23,195 nt of DNA from Amanita rubescens (GCA_015039365.1 WION01000711.1:1-23195), one strand, 5' to 3'; counted from the stretch's first letter, positions 9,498 through 18,421 are shown. Program-made: numbers and translations. The notes: generated by a model not told the origin, from the sequence alone.

Positions 9498-11741
9498 ATG
9501 AAGGCGAGCGTAACGCGTACCTCGCCTATTCGTCATACTGAGAGCCTAGAGCTCTCATACTCGCCATTGGAAGCCACTCCTGGCTTGCTGGCCTCAATTC
9601 CCGTAGCCTCCGTCGCGGATGGTCACGAAATAAAGCAGAGACGACTTGAACAAGCCGTCGAGACTAATAGACGCTCGGATGAGCATCTAGGAACTGAAAA
9701 CTCAGTTTCGAAAGAGCCAGCAACGCCAGCTCTAGCAGAGACCTTGAGGCACGTTTGCGAGAGTCCCGTGAGCGACTGGAATGTCATTCAGGACGGTGTC
9801 ATATGTTTCGCTGTCCTGCAAGAAGCTTCGGCAGCCGATAAAGCTGCTGGTGTGCTTCAACGATCTAATGAAGTAAAAACTCCATTTCGAGAGTTGAATA
9901 TCGTCAGCGACGACGATATAAGCGTGCGCTCACGCTCACCTACTCCCTCGGTGACCCCCTTGTTGCCAATGCACTCGTCTCCATCCTCCCACGCATTCCC
10001 AACGCAGCTTACGCCTAACGATGTCAAAACACGGCGAGGAGTAAGCAAGACAACTCACCAGGCTGAGACTCGCATGACAGTCTCGTCGAAAACGGCTAAC
10101 CGGCCGTTCGATAAAACGCCGTCTGCGGATGGTATAGAACGCATTGATGAGCGTTCTAATGCGAATATAGGGCCTGCTGTTGAGCAAGCCCTAGCCTTCT
10201 TCTCAACTGAGGTGGGGGAGAGACGACGGGTGTCTGACGCCGTCATCAGTATCCATAATGGAGAAAAGGAAGACGAACGCTCACCCAGTCACTCGACAGC
10301 CTTCACGCCGCTTGCTCCCGCTCCCACTACTCCGTCCGTCCGTCCTACGCGTGCCGTGCCTCTTCTCCTGCCATCGGATGACATGATACCACCTATTGAG
10401 GTGATATCCGGAAGACGTAATCCAAATGTCGTCAGTAAGGCCTCAACAATGGATGAGTCATACTCACCTGGATCCGAACCCTTGACGGCTCACGCCGGGG
10501 TGTCAGATGGAGGGCAGCCTGCGAGAGCGGCTTCATACATTCGGGAGCGTTCGATTCGATGCTCCTCTGCTTTCGACGAACTCGTTCGTCGGACTCCAAA
10601 GGTTCCGCCGGATAAGATAATGAAGTCCGAACCACTACGACATATCCCAGATGTTGTTAGTGAGAACGAGAAGGCGAGCGTAAGCATACGTTCACCTGAA
10701 CTTTCGATGGAGAGCGCGTTGCCCTCTCGTTCGCAGCCTGAGGCTGTATCGTTGCAGCCTAACAAGGCTATAGTACCTGCCTTGTCTCAACCTGAGGTAC
10801 AGAGAGCCGACAAGCTTTCTACGGAGTCTTCGGAGTCCGTTCAGCCAGATGACGGGGTCCGAGAAGACTGCTCCGTACAGCCCGTTGAAGCCGTAGTGGC
10901 GAATAGATGCTCAGCTGAGCATCTAGAGACCGAAAAGGTCTCGGTAGAGCCGGTTATACCAGCTCTAATAGAGGTTGAACAGCCTCTAGACTCCACCAAA
11001 CGACAGCCAGAGCTATTGGTTGTCAGTAAAACAGAAACGAGTGCACGTTTGCACTCACCTATCCCCTCAACGGCCCTCACGCCGTTTGCTCTCTCGCCTG
11101 CCATCCTTTCGCAGGCCGATTCCCTCAGCGAGTCGAGCATGAGGCTCGACCAGCTAGTCTTGAAACCGCCGGACGATGGAGGCCCCCAACGGTATCCCTA
11201 CAACGCCGTTAGCCTCCTATTCGCCTCGAGTGCTATCAGGACGCACTCACCTCCCGTCTCCAAGCCTGTCTTCTCCCGGGATTACCACTGCATCCTGAGC
11301 GTCGAGCGTTGGTGGTGGGCACGTTTCAAACCGCCAAACATGGCAGTCGCAGCTAAACGACGTAATGGTAGCGTCGTTAGTATAAACGCGAACGCAAGCG
11401 TTACAAAGCGCTTACTATCAGCCAAGGCAGCACTCCCACCGCTTATTCCCTTGGCTGCGCACCTGTCGCAGATGCCTACCCTCCGCCGCTTGAGTCGTGC
11501 ACTCCGAGTCATATGGGTTCTTACGCCGCCCAATAGGGCAGCTTATAGGCAGTTTCTATACGAAGCTGTCAATACTCTGAATAAACGGGCAGACTCCATC
11601 ACATACGTTGGCTGGAACGCGACAACACCTCATCGTCCTCCACATGTTCCTCGTCTCCGCGGCCCTTGCCTCTTACTGCAGGTCGTGGACGCCGGATGTC
11701 GCGTCGTCCCGTTTGATCGAGGCGGTCTTTGGACAGCATAA
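9498..11741 (+). CDS. Element ORF2, Ser/Pro-rich repeat protein, 747 aa
   Basis: Same phase as ORF1, from ATG 9498 to TAA 11739-11741. It carries a further copy of the ORF1 repeat (TRRGVSKTTH through ADGIER, ERRRVS, EVISGRR and SYSP, starting near residue 175) and its own repeat pair: KASV...SP...EHLGTE near residues 2-75 and KASV...RSP...EHLETE near residues 390-480. The last 180 residues are more hydrophobic (an ALPPLIPLAAHL stretch) and contain a WWW triplet. No reverse transcriptase, integrase or protease motif is visible. ORF1 and ORF2 are best seen as two halves of one repeat-built protein interrupted by TAG. The real start could be readthrough rather than the internal ATG. Confidence 0.6.
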   Translation: MKASVTRTSPIRHTESLELSYSPLEATPGLLASIPVASVADGHEIKQRRLEQAVETNRRSDEHLGTENSVSKEPATPALAETLRHVCESPVSDWNVIQDGVICFAVLQEASAADKAAGVLQRSNEVKTPFRELNIVSDDDISVRSRSPTPSVTPLLPMHSSPSSHAFPTQLTPNDVKTRRGVSKTTHQAETRMTVSSKTANRPFDKTPSADGIERIDERSNANIGPAVEQALAFFSTEVGERRRVSDAVISIHNGEKEDERSPSHSTAFTPLAPAPTTPSVRPTRAVPLLLPSDDMIPPIEVISGRRNPNVVSKASTMDESYSPGSEPLTAHAGVSDGGQPARAASYIRERSIRCSSAFDELVRRTPKVPPDKIMKSEPLRHIPDVVSENEKASVSIRSPELSMESALPSRSQPEAVSLQPNKAIVPALSQPEVQRADKLSTESSESVQPDDGVREDCSVQPVEAVVANRCSAEHLETEKVSVEPVIPALIEVEQPLDSTKRQPELLVVSKTETSARLHSPIPSTALTPFALSPAILSQADSLSESSMRLDQLVLKPPDDGGPQRYPYNAVSLLFASSAIRTHSPPVSKPVFSRDYHCILSVERWWWARFKPPNMAVAAKRRNGSVVSINANASVTKRLLSAKAALPPLIPLAAHLSQMPTLRRLSRALRVIWVLTPPNRAAYRQFLYEAVNTLNKRADSITYVGWNATTPHRPPHVPRLRGPCLLLQVVDAGCRVVPFDRGGLWTA

Positions 11742-14340
11742 ATAGTCGACTTCCGAGTCGGCTATCCTGTTTATATGTAAATTATACATAAAGGTTATAA
11801 TTAGGCTTTAAAAATATTATAATCGAGTCATCTGGTGACTTACCCATCACAATCGACGTTAGACGGGACTCGCTTGAGCCGCCGTCTACAATATCGTATA
11901 TACTCCTTATTTAAAGGGGGAAAGGACTCGGGCGAGTCGTTATCGATTCCCCTGGGTCCTAACACGGGGGAGAGCTTCAATAGGCTCCCCGATACAATCC
12001 AGTCCGAGAACTCACCTGAGTCCTCACTAGACTCAGCGTGAACACTGAGTCTAACCCACGGGTCGACTACCAGTCCAGCCCGCAACGTCAGGACTCTGGT
12101 TGGAGTCCTTAGACTTGTACGATCGAAAGGAACATGCCTGTATGACGCGACTCGATTAGCACATTGAGGCTCTGGAGGAATTGGACTTACAAGTCAACAC
12201 CCCCCATTGAAAATGATTTTCATTCTTATGATTCAAACGAATCATTTGAGCGATCATTTGCCCTGCGACCTTGGCCGCTAGACGACACAAGTCCAGGCTG
12301 GACCGAACGCGTCTATATATGCCGTTAATGAACACTAAGACGTATAACTGAGGGACTTACCTGTCCCGACTCCAAATTTCACCCGTCTTTAATACACTTC
12401 CTCTTCTTGAAGGGGAAGAGACTCGCAGCGAGTCGTTAGATTCGTTGTGATCCGAGCCTTATAGAGAATCTTAATAGATTCTCTTAAGATAACTTAGAGG
12501 ACTTACCGAGTCCTCTACTGATCCTGTCGATCCTCTCCAACAGGCGCTGCAATTACGAATGTCATTTTTGCTTCCGTACCAGCACAAATGATTCGTCGCA
12601 ATCTTGACGACGCGCTGAAGCTAGCATGAAGAAGCTTAACATCAGCGGTGGCGAACCTTTGCAACCTCAGTATATTAAGGACGCACAGAATGGCTTAGAG
12701 AACTTACCAAGTTCTCTACTAACCTCGTCGCGGCCCTCCTCGTATGCTGGTTGGCCCATTACTGCCGCGCGCGCGCAACGAGACCTTCGGGACTCCTCCG
12801 AGCCCGTATATAATTTTTCCTTTTCTTAAAGAAGGGGAGAGGCCGGCTAGATGTCGATTTAACCCGACGCCGGTGTAGATCTCATAGAGAGTTCAATGAA
12901 CTCTCTACCTCCCAATGGAAGGCTGTTCGAGTCTTCTATATCCGTAGTTCATCCCGCAGCTTGCGGTTCCGATAAGTCTTCCATCGCCGAGCGCGTACCT
13001 GTTCAACGTTGCCGATCAATACACTATTGGACTGAGGAATCGAGACGCACCTAGTCCAGAACTGTCCACGCAGCTCCTCGTCCCATTGCTGTTGCCTTGT
13101 GGAAACGAGAGGCGAGCCGACCCAAAGTCTTGCTCGCACGGACTGACCCAAAGTCTTGTCCGCAGAGCGACGGGCGACCCAAAGTCTACCCGTGGCTCAT
13201 CTCTCGTATGTCGTGACGTGTTAAACGCCATAGGACTCTCTTCCGAGTCCTAATGTTGCTGTTGTCTTTCCACAGAGCGAATGAGAGAGGTCGACACATA
13301 GTCCAAACCTCGAGGCCGACAACCGTACGCACGAGAACCGGCCTTGAGTCCTTGTCTTCCTTGTCCAACGCTGCGAACGGCTGGTGCGAGCTCTATCTGC
13401 ACCTGAACGCAGTCATAGCCAGTCAGTAACGGCGAAGGAAGGAAAGAGAAAGAGAAAGACGAGGGACGCACCATATAACCAAGCCGCCCTCACGCGGCTA
13501 TTCTCCCTCCTCCTCTTCCTCCCCGGATCGCAGTCGCAGGCTAGAAGGAACAAACGGCTCTTGTAGCCGTTACTATTCGGAGCTCTCGCTTGTGAGAGCT
13601 CTCATCACCGTTCTTATCGCTAGGGGCTCTAGCGATAAACAAGGCTTGACGCGCCTTGGGCGTGTCACATGACCTCCGGCTGTCGGCCCTAGCTATTGAG
13701 CCGACACCGGACTTCCTTCTTTAGAAGACTCACGCAACCATGCGCGAGTCGTCTAATGTCCCTCCTGCTGGGCCATCTTGAAGACGATTTGCGACGACAC
13801 TCAAACAAATCTTGGACGATCGTCGCGCAAGACCTGTTCCAACGAGGACGCCCAATTTACTAGAGCGCGCTTGCACGCTCTAAATTCAGCCAGTCACACG
13901 ATGTGACGACCTTCCATACTAGGAAGGAACGTCGAAATTCGACGCGCTCCTCGCGTCTAATGTTCTACTGGCTGTAGAACTTCACGAACACCTTCGTAGA
14001 TGTTCGCTTTTGTGGTGGATAGACTCGTATGTTTATCCCCCAGCTTATTCTTAGATAAATTTAATTTTACTTCGGTGGAAATGATAATTTATCTATTATG
14101 CTGCATTAAATGTGCTTCTACACAATCTATACTTCTCTCTATGCATAGCCGTGATCTTCGGCTAATGGGGGAGGGGTTGGGGATCATTTTAGATGACCCA
14201 CTTGATTTGTTTTCAAGTCTGAAGACATTTACACAGCTATCCTAGAAGAAAAACTGTAACTCAGCCTCGAGTTGAGTTCTTCTTCTACTAGAAGAGATTT
14301 CCTTTTCTATGTGTAGATTGGGCTCCTGAGTTCAATCTAG
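11742..14340. other. Element 3' non-coding region
   Basis: No long sense frame. It holds the densest hairpins, three related modules (next entry), three GACCCAAAGTCT direct repeats (13119, 13145, 13176) and two good minus-strand introns. From about 14004 the base composition becomes AT-rich, with a 9-bp stem (AGATAAATT / AATTTATCT) near 14050-14095 and a nested palindromic stretch at about 14245-14290. Confidence 0.6.
11837..12906 (+). repeat. Three degenerate tandem modules of about 420-490 bp
   Basis: Each has a self-complementary A/T core (CCTTATTTAAAGGGGG at 11905; CTTCCTCTTCTTGAAGGGG at 12398; CCTTTTCTTAAAGAAGG at 12819), followed by a second hairpin (GACTCGGGCGAGTC; GACTCGCAGCGAGTC; GCCGGC...GCCGGT) and AGAG-type hairpins. 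ACTTACC occurs before or within them. Homology is weak at the base level but the order is the same. Confidence 0.5.
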
Positions 14341-14350
14341 TAGGGGAGAG
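14341..14350 (+). other. Polypurine tract
   Basis: TAGGGGAGAG abuts the TG of the 3' LTR, the expected position of the plus-strand primer. It supports plus orientation. The mirror position next to the 5' LTR has a weaker AAAAAAG on the minus strand. Confidence 0.75.
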
Positions 14351-14553
14351 TGTAACGGGTAGCCCGTTACCGTGCTCGATATCTCTCCATCTCTAGTTAC
14401 TGTATATAGTATTCGTGACTGATGTGATGTGCGACGTATAGAGCACATCACTAACATGTATAAACAACTTTACTCTCTACTCGATACACGAACAATACAA
14501 CTTGATTCAGTGTACTTCGAGTGGCGAGACATTATCACGGTACACCCGTGACA
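14351..14553 (+). repeat. 3' LTR, 203 bp, intact
   Basis: TG...CA ends, inverted termini TGTAACGGGT / ACCCGTGACA, and hairpins at both ends. A central hairpin has GATGTGC and GCACATC arms around the loop where the 5' copy is split. Identical to the two pieces of the 5' LTR. No hammerhead core (CUGAUGA...GAAA) is complete. Confidence 0.95.
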
Positions 14554-14558
14554 GACCA
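14554..14558 (+). repeat. Target-site duplication, right copy (GACCA)
   Basis: Exact repeat of 4878-4882, immediately after the 3' LTR. Confidence 0.93.
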
Positions 14559-14749
14559 GTTCACGATGTACGGATCAGGGGGGCATTGCAATGGGTAGCA
14601 CGATGAACATGGCTGATCACGGTTGATCACATCTGTACACGACGGTTCACAACGGTTCACGATGAACAAGAATGTACACTACATATTTTGTATATACATC
14701 CTTGATTTTGACCGATACCGTAAGTCATAAAAGTACGACCGATTTATGC

Positions 14750-16950
14750 TCATCTTGAGCGAGCTAGCTCCTCAATGTTCATGAACATTCTGTAGCCATT
14801 TGCCCAACGTTGGCTCTGCTGCAATTTCCTCGCCTTTTTTTCCTCATCTGTTGCCTTTTTTTCCCAAGCAGCATCAGACATGAATCCATTCTCGACCCAT
14901 CGAAAAAGACCTCCTGCTACGTATTGCACAATGGAATAACGCTCCTCATGGCTTTCAATCGGAGTGTTAGAATGGCAGAGGACAGACGAGGGGATGAGAA
15001 CGGTTGATCCAGCTGGGAAATTAACATAGAGTCCCAATTCCCAGAGCGCCAAGTGTCCTCCTTTCTCTGCATCAAATGAACCAAGGGCTGTTATCGAACA
15101 CCATGAATGTGAAAGATTAGCAACGTCGTAGTGGGGAAAGGTTGCAGTTTGTGGGCCAAAATTAATTGACCGACATGCGTAGGCACCGACATCTTCATCG
15201 TAAGGCCGTCCCAGGTTGTATCTATTTCTTAACACTTCTACAGTTTGCTTCATGTAGTCGAAGTTCCGTTTTCCATAGGAGCTAAAGCCCTCTATAACAA
15301 ACAACACCTTTGTCCATGCCTGAAATATAGATTAAAGGCATGTGAGACGCACCACTTGCAAATCCGCAAATCCTCTTAATTGCCCAGTTATCCATCAGTG
15401 TTTCCATAGCTCGCCCCCACCTTTTGGACTTAGGCGAAAGAAACCCTGGCGACTGGTTGATTACGTATCTGGGTCAGATAGGGCAGGCAATATTTAAAAA
15501 ACGACACTTGCCGGCTGCCCTCCCCCATAGGAAATTCCGTGGGCAACTGAGGGATAGGGGCCCCGACGGCCGTGAGGCGTCTTTTCATCAAGCCCCATGC
15601 GAACGGCTGTTTTTTTGATACAATCGACTGCCTCATCGTGAACTTTGTCCCAGCCGGGAGTTTCTCTCGGTTGCCCTAGGAGAACTGCGATGACCGTTTT
15701 GTTGCGATCAAGGATGAGGTGGGTCACCCTATGCATGTTAGCTTGCTTGAGACCGACAGAGCCATGGGGCTCACCTGCCATCCCAGGCATAGTGGGTCAT
15801 TGCTGGATCCTGGCGAAGCTCAGAAAGAGTGATCAGCCGATGAGGCAATGGTGTTGTGGACTTTGCTACGTAACCGGTTGCGGTGACCGGAGCACGAGTT
15901 TTAAGATCGAAGTCTATCGACTGGAGGGCATCTGCCAGTGACTCTGCCACGCGCTTTTCGGTAACAGCTTTCTGGTCAGACTGCTTTTCTTTCTGCGTAG
16001 CCTCTCGTTTGATTTGTTTGCGTATTTTTTTGCGTATCCTCTCCTTATCCTTCGCTGTTAGGGGTCGTTGAAGCCTCCCTTGTAACTTGCAATACTCGCA
16101 ATCGCAATCGGTGACAGGGCCGTCAAACAGCTCCCAAGTGGAGTATTTAGGCTGAGTGGCAGGACGGGTGCGTCGAACGGCAGGTGGGGTGTCGAGCTGC
16201 ATAGCATTGGCACCGGTGCTGCTCTCATCACTCTCATCACTCTCACTGCTTGAATCCTCATCGTCAGTGAGATATCCGTCGTCCTCACTGCCTGCGGCTT
16301 CAGCATCAGTGAGAGGCCCGTCAACTGCTGCCTCAAGCATCTTTCTTTCAATAAGGTCTTCCATTTCAACTGTGGTTGGAACAATAGACAGATCGGGACA
16401 GATGGAGTACACCTTGAAACCTAATTTTCCACCAGTAAGTGCCGGTGCATACAGAGGGCCCTGAAAAAGGATGGATGGGTGCAGCGAATGACAGCGTTGC
16501 TGCATCCTGTAATGCAGCAGCCGCTGCTGGGGGAACATTAAAAAAAGAATGCCGTTGCAGGAGTTGTTCGGCAGAACTAGTGAATCACGGTGTCAGGGTC
16601 GCCACCGTAGACTCGCCAAACGCCTGCCCTGTAACGTTGGTGACCGCTGCAGAAGGGGTATAGAAAGAAGAGGCCGTTTCTGGCTTCTGGACGACACTGC
16701 GGATTTGCTCAGCAAAACTGGCGAATCACGGTGTCAGGGTCGCCACCGTAGACCCGCCAGATGCTTGCTTGCCCTGCAACGCCGGCGACCGCCGCAGAAG
16801 AAGCATGAAAACAATCGAATGACTCGTAGCGTAATGAAGGGCAGAATCGAAAAATGCGAAGCGCTCACCATTTGCCATGGTACTTGCCAACGCTGGATAA
16901 TCAGCCCCCGGTACCACCCCCCTACTGGCTGACTCCTGATGATGCCCCAT
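14750..16950 (-). CDS. TET/JBP-like 2-oxoglutarate/Fe(II) dioxygenase
   Basis: Family members oxidise 5-methylcytosine or thymine in DNA in the nucleus; basidiomycetes have large expansions of them. Exons joined with confidence, on the minus strand: 16460-15775, 15728-15508, 15445-15353 and 15291-14750, with GT...AG introns of 46, 62 and 61 nt and CTAAC or CTGAC branch points in the first two. Landmarks in order: an acidic Ser/Asp region, a CDCEYC cysteine cluster, a basic KDKERIRKKIRKQ stretch, YAWDG, GISYGGGQ, ICGF, then the catalytic fold INFGPQTATFPHYD, GGHLALWELGL, LIPSSVLCHSN and ERYS, ending GGLFRWVENGF. Iron ligands are His and Asp of HYD (His codon 15131-15133) and His of CHSN; Arg of ERYS should bind 2-oxoglutarate. 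All are present, so activity is plausible. The 5' part (ATG at 16950 to the acceptor at 16461) is not fully resolved because of a duplication. Confidence 0.85.
16565..16799 (-). repeat. Tandem duplication, period 141 bp
   Basis: About 91 bp from 16565 recur from 16706 with few differences (shared core from GAATCACGGTGTCAGGG at 16582 and 16723). The period equals 47 codons, so frame is kept. It lies in the 5' part of the dioxygenase gene and complicates its splicing. One frame of both copies reads WRVYGGDPDTVI, another STVATLTP. Confidence 0.75.
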
Positions 16951-17711
16951 TCGTTATGCAGTTTTGCGCTCCGTCCCTACAGTCTACAGCGATGTGATTG
17001 GTTTTAGCCCCAATGCGAATATAAGACGCCTTACGCTCGGAGTTTATCCCTCTCCCGATGTTGTTGAGGATTGGTTCGATAACAATATTTCTATCCCCAA
17101 GCACCACAGGTGGACTTTCTAGCCTTTGAGGTTGAAGGGACGGAAGGTGTTCGCGCGTGGGAATATTGTTTATATAGCCGCGTTTCAGTGTTTGCTCTAC
17201 AAACAATGAACAATGTCGAGGGCTGTACAACGCATCGCATCTAAGTCAATCTCCGTCGTTTGAGGATGATTTACAGTGCGTTCAGCATGGAAACAGAGCT
17301 TAGACTCCCTTTCCAGGACACGCTATATCGTTTATATTGAAACTTTATTTTTATCACACGTGTATGCATTGTTCCTTCTAAGGTAATACGTCGGTAAGCG
17401 CATCACGTCACGTCACTGAAGTTAAGAATAGATGCTTGCCAAAATAAGAAACGCGCCATCACGCGTCTAATGTTGCTCGTTCTTTCAATGACTTGAAGAG
17501 AGCAGCAAGTTATGTAGAGAACTAGGCTCGCGTGTACGTACCTTCCTTTTCAAGTAATATGTCGACATACGCATCAATTCACGCACCCTTGTGCTTCCCA
17601 AACTCGTCCTCTCTACTGCTCGACCGTTATTCCTCCCTCCCATCCGTCTGCTACCAACATGCCGAATAGATTGAACAATCAGATTTACGCTTACATGAGT
17701 CGGAAGCCCGA
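16951..17711. other. Intergenic region with divergent starts
   Basis: It lies between the minus-strand dioxygenase and the plus-strand gene at 17712, so it probably holds both promoters. TATATAAA (minus strand) occurs at 17169-17176. A minus-strand frame of 102 codons (16922-17230) runs through that TATA and may be an upstream exon instead. A hairpin ACGCG...CGCGT followed by CTAATGTTGCT near 17451-17470 resembles hairpins inside the LTR element. Confidence 0.4.
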
Positions 17712-18253
17712 ATGGGATCTCCCGTGTTCAGAGGAGAGAGAAGCGGTGGAGAAGACGCAGCAGGCGGTAGAGATAACGAGGACGAGATACAATCTGCGTT
17801 GCAAGATGACCGGGCTGTAGACTGGGTTATCATGTGAGTACGCCGTCTGTTTCTGTCAGCTGATTTACGATGAGTAGGGGAGGAGCGGACGCGCATGACA
17901 AGAAGGATACGAGGCATTGGACCGTACGCGGGTTCCAGGACGGCCAATCACGACTCACGTTTCACGTCTTTCCTGGAACGGACAGGGCGACGTTGTATCC
18001 AAACAGAGGTCATCGCTGGAAGATGACATCTGAAGGAGGACCGTCCAATGGCTTCAACCTTGGCAGGTGTCGGCGGCTTGACGTTTCTGGTGAGCAGGAG
18101 GAACAGGTTTCGGGAGGTTGCGCGAGTGCTGGGAACGGGAGGTTGGAGCAAACTGCGGAGTGGAATAACGGAGGGGTAATGGAGGGAGACGGGCTAGTGG
18201 AACAAAACGCGAGAGCGGACGAAAGGCTGGATGAAGCGAATGAGACGAGATAG
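17712..18253 (+). CDS. Two-exon hypothetical protein, about 165 aa
   Basis: Exon 1 is 17712-17833, then a 44-nt intron (GTGAGTACG donor, CTGAT branch region, AGTAG acceptor) and exon 2 17878-18253, ending in TAG. Joining keeps one frame (AT|G codon across the junction). The N-terminal part is Gly/Glu/Asp-rich. The middle (HWTVRGFQDGQSRLTFHVFP, then NRGHRWKM) looks like a folded conserved core; the tail is Gln/Glu/Gly-rich. An alternative ATG at 17659 in another frame gives only 53 codons. I do not recognise the family. Confidence 0.5.
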
Positions 18254-18386
18254 GCCTGGAAAGTGATATGAGTATACGGGTATATTATATGATGTCACAA
18301 AATGACGTACTATACCGTTTTGATTTTATGTAGGCCGAGCGATGTCGTACCCTACTGTAGCAACAATAATTTCCACTAAAGCTCTC

Positions 18387-18387
<1 letters not shown>

Positions 18388-18420
<33 letters not shown>

Positions 18421-18421
18421 C
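18388..18421 (+). repeat. AACT microsatellite
   Basis: About eight uninterrupted AACT units. Confidence 0.95.

Larger units (their letters stand above)
8080..13471 (-). other. Antisense array of at least 14 spliceosomal intron-like modules
   Basis: On the minus strand, donor, branch point and acceptor occur in order at: 8080-8136, 8621-8670, 8809-8852, 9028-9078, 9865-9939, 10015-10058, 10234-10284, 11013-11058, 11198-11250, 11353-11415, 11556-11606, 11767-11843, 12406-12506 and 13403-13471. Typical signals are GTGAGT or GTAAGT donors (several after CAG), YTGAC or TACTAAC branch points, and TTATAG, GTTGTAG or GTTCAG acceptors. 13403-13471 also has a long pyrimidine tract. Lengths of 44-101 nt fit basidiomycete introns. 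Several intervening exons are open with phase-2 borders (11251-11352, 9940-10014), but others (10059-10233, 8853-9027, 11059-11197) need another phase, so no continuous protein results. Could be a captured, decayed or non-coding antisense gene. Confidence 0.6.
7164..14340. repeat. Dense field of short perfect hairpins
   Basis: By eye more than 50 perfect inverted repeats occur, stems mostly 6-9 bp and loops mostly 3-14 nt, often one per 20-45 bp, each with a different stem. Positions checked: 7179-7199, 7335-7354, 7505-7526, 7541-7562, 8046-8063, 8858-8879, 8884-8903, 9205-9227, 9329-9346, 10574-10591, 11356-11378, 12463-12484, 12496-12516, 12697-12717, 12886-12906, 13580-13601, 13615-13637, 13893-13907, 13910-13927, 13941-13957 and 13962-13980. 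They run through both ORFs and, most densely, through the 3' non-coding part. Stems do not derive from one repeated sequence, so this is not an ordinary repeat family. Confidence 0.85.
4883..14553 (+). mobile_element. Non-autonomous LTR element, hairpin-saturated, about 9.7 kb
   Basis: The limits are set by TG...CA LTR ends, a perfect 5-bp duplication (GACCA) and a purine tract just before the 3' LTR, which fixes the plus strand as the likely RNA strand. Without the 2012 bp that split the 5' LTR the element is 7659 bp: 203-bp LTRs around a 7253-bp interior. The interior has two long in-phase Ser/Pro-rich frames and a 2.6-kb tail, but no retroviral-type zinc knuckle, Asp protease, reverse transcriptase, RNase H or integrase motif that I can see on either strand. 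It would depend on another element for movement. LTR identity indicates a recent insertion. I saw no convincing tRNA primer site after the 5' LTR (no TGG start), so priming is unexplained. An alternative is that the 3' LTR lost 2 kb that the 5' copy keeps. Confidence 0.85.

Noticed and set aside
8303..10246. Minus-strand frames (LERxxxRS-type segments) as a continuous antisense protein
   Set aside because: The segments are similar to each other and open, but predicted intron phases do not join them in one frame. Kept as intron evidence only.
7164..14340. Hairpin array as a CRISPR or tandem palindromic repeat
   Set aside because: Stems are all different and spacing is irregular, with no constant repeat unit.
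14420..14452. Hammerhead-like CTGATG in the LTR, which would suggest a retrozyme
   Set aside because: The CUGAUGA core is incomplete and no GAAA with matching stems follows, so there is no ribozyme support.
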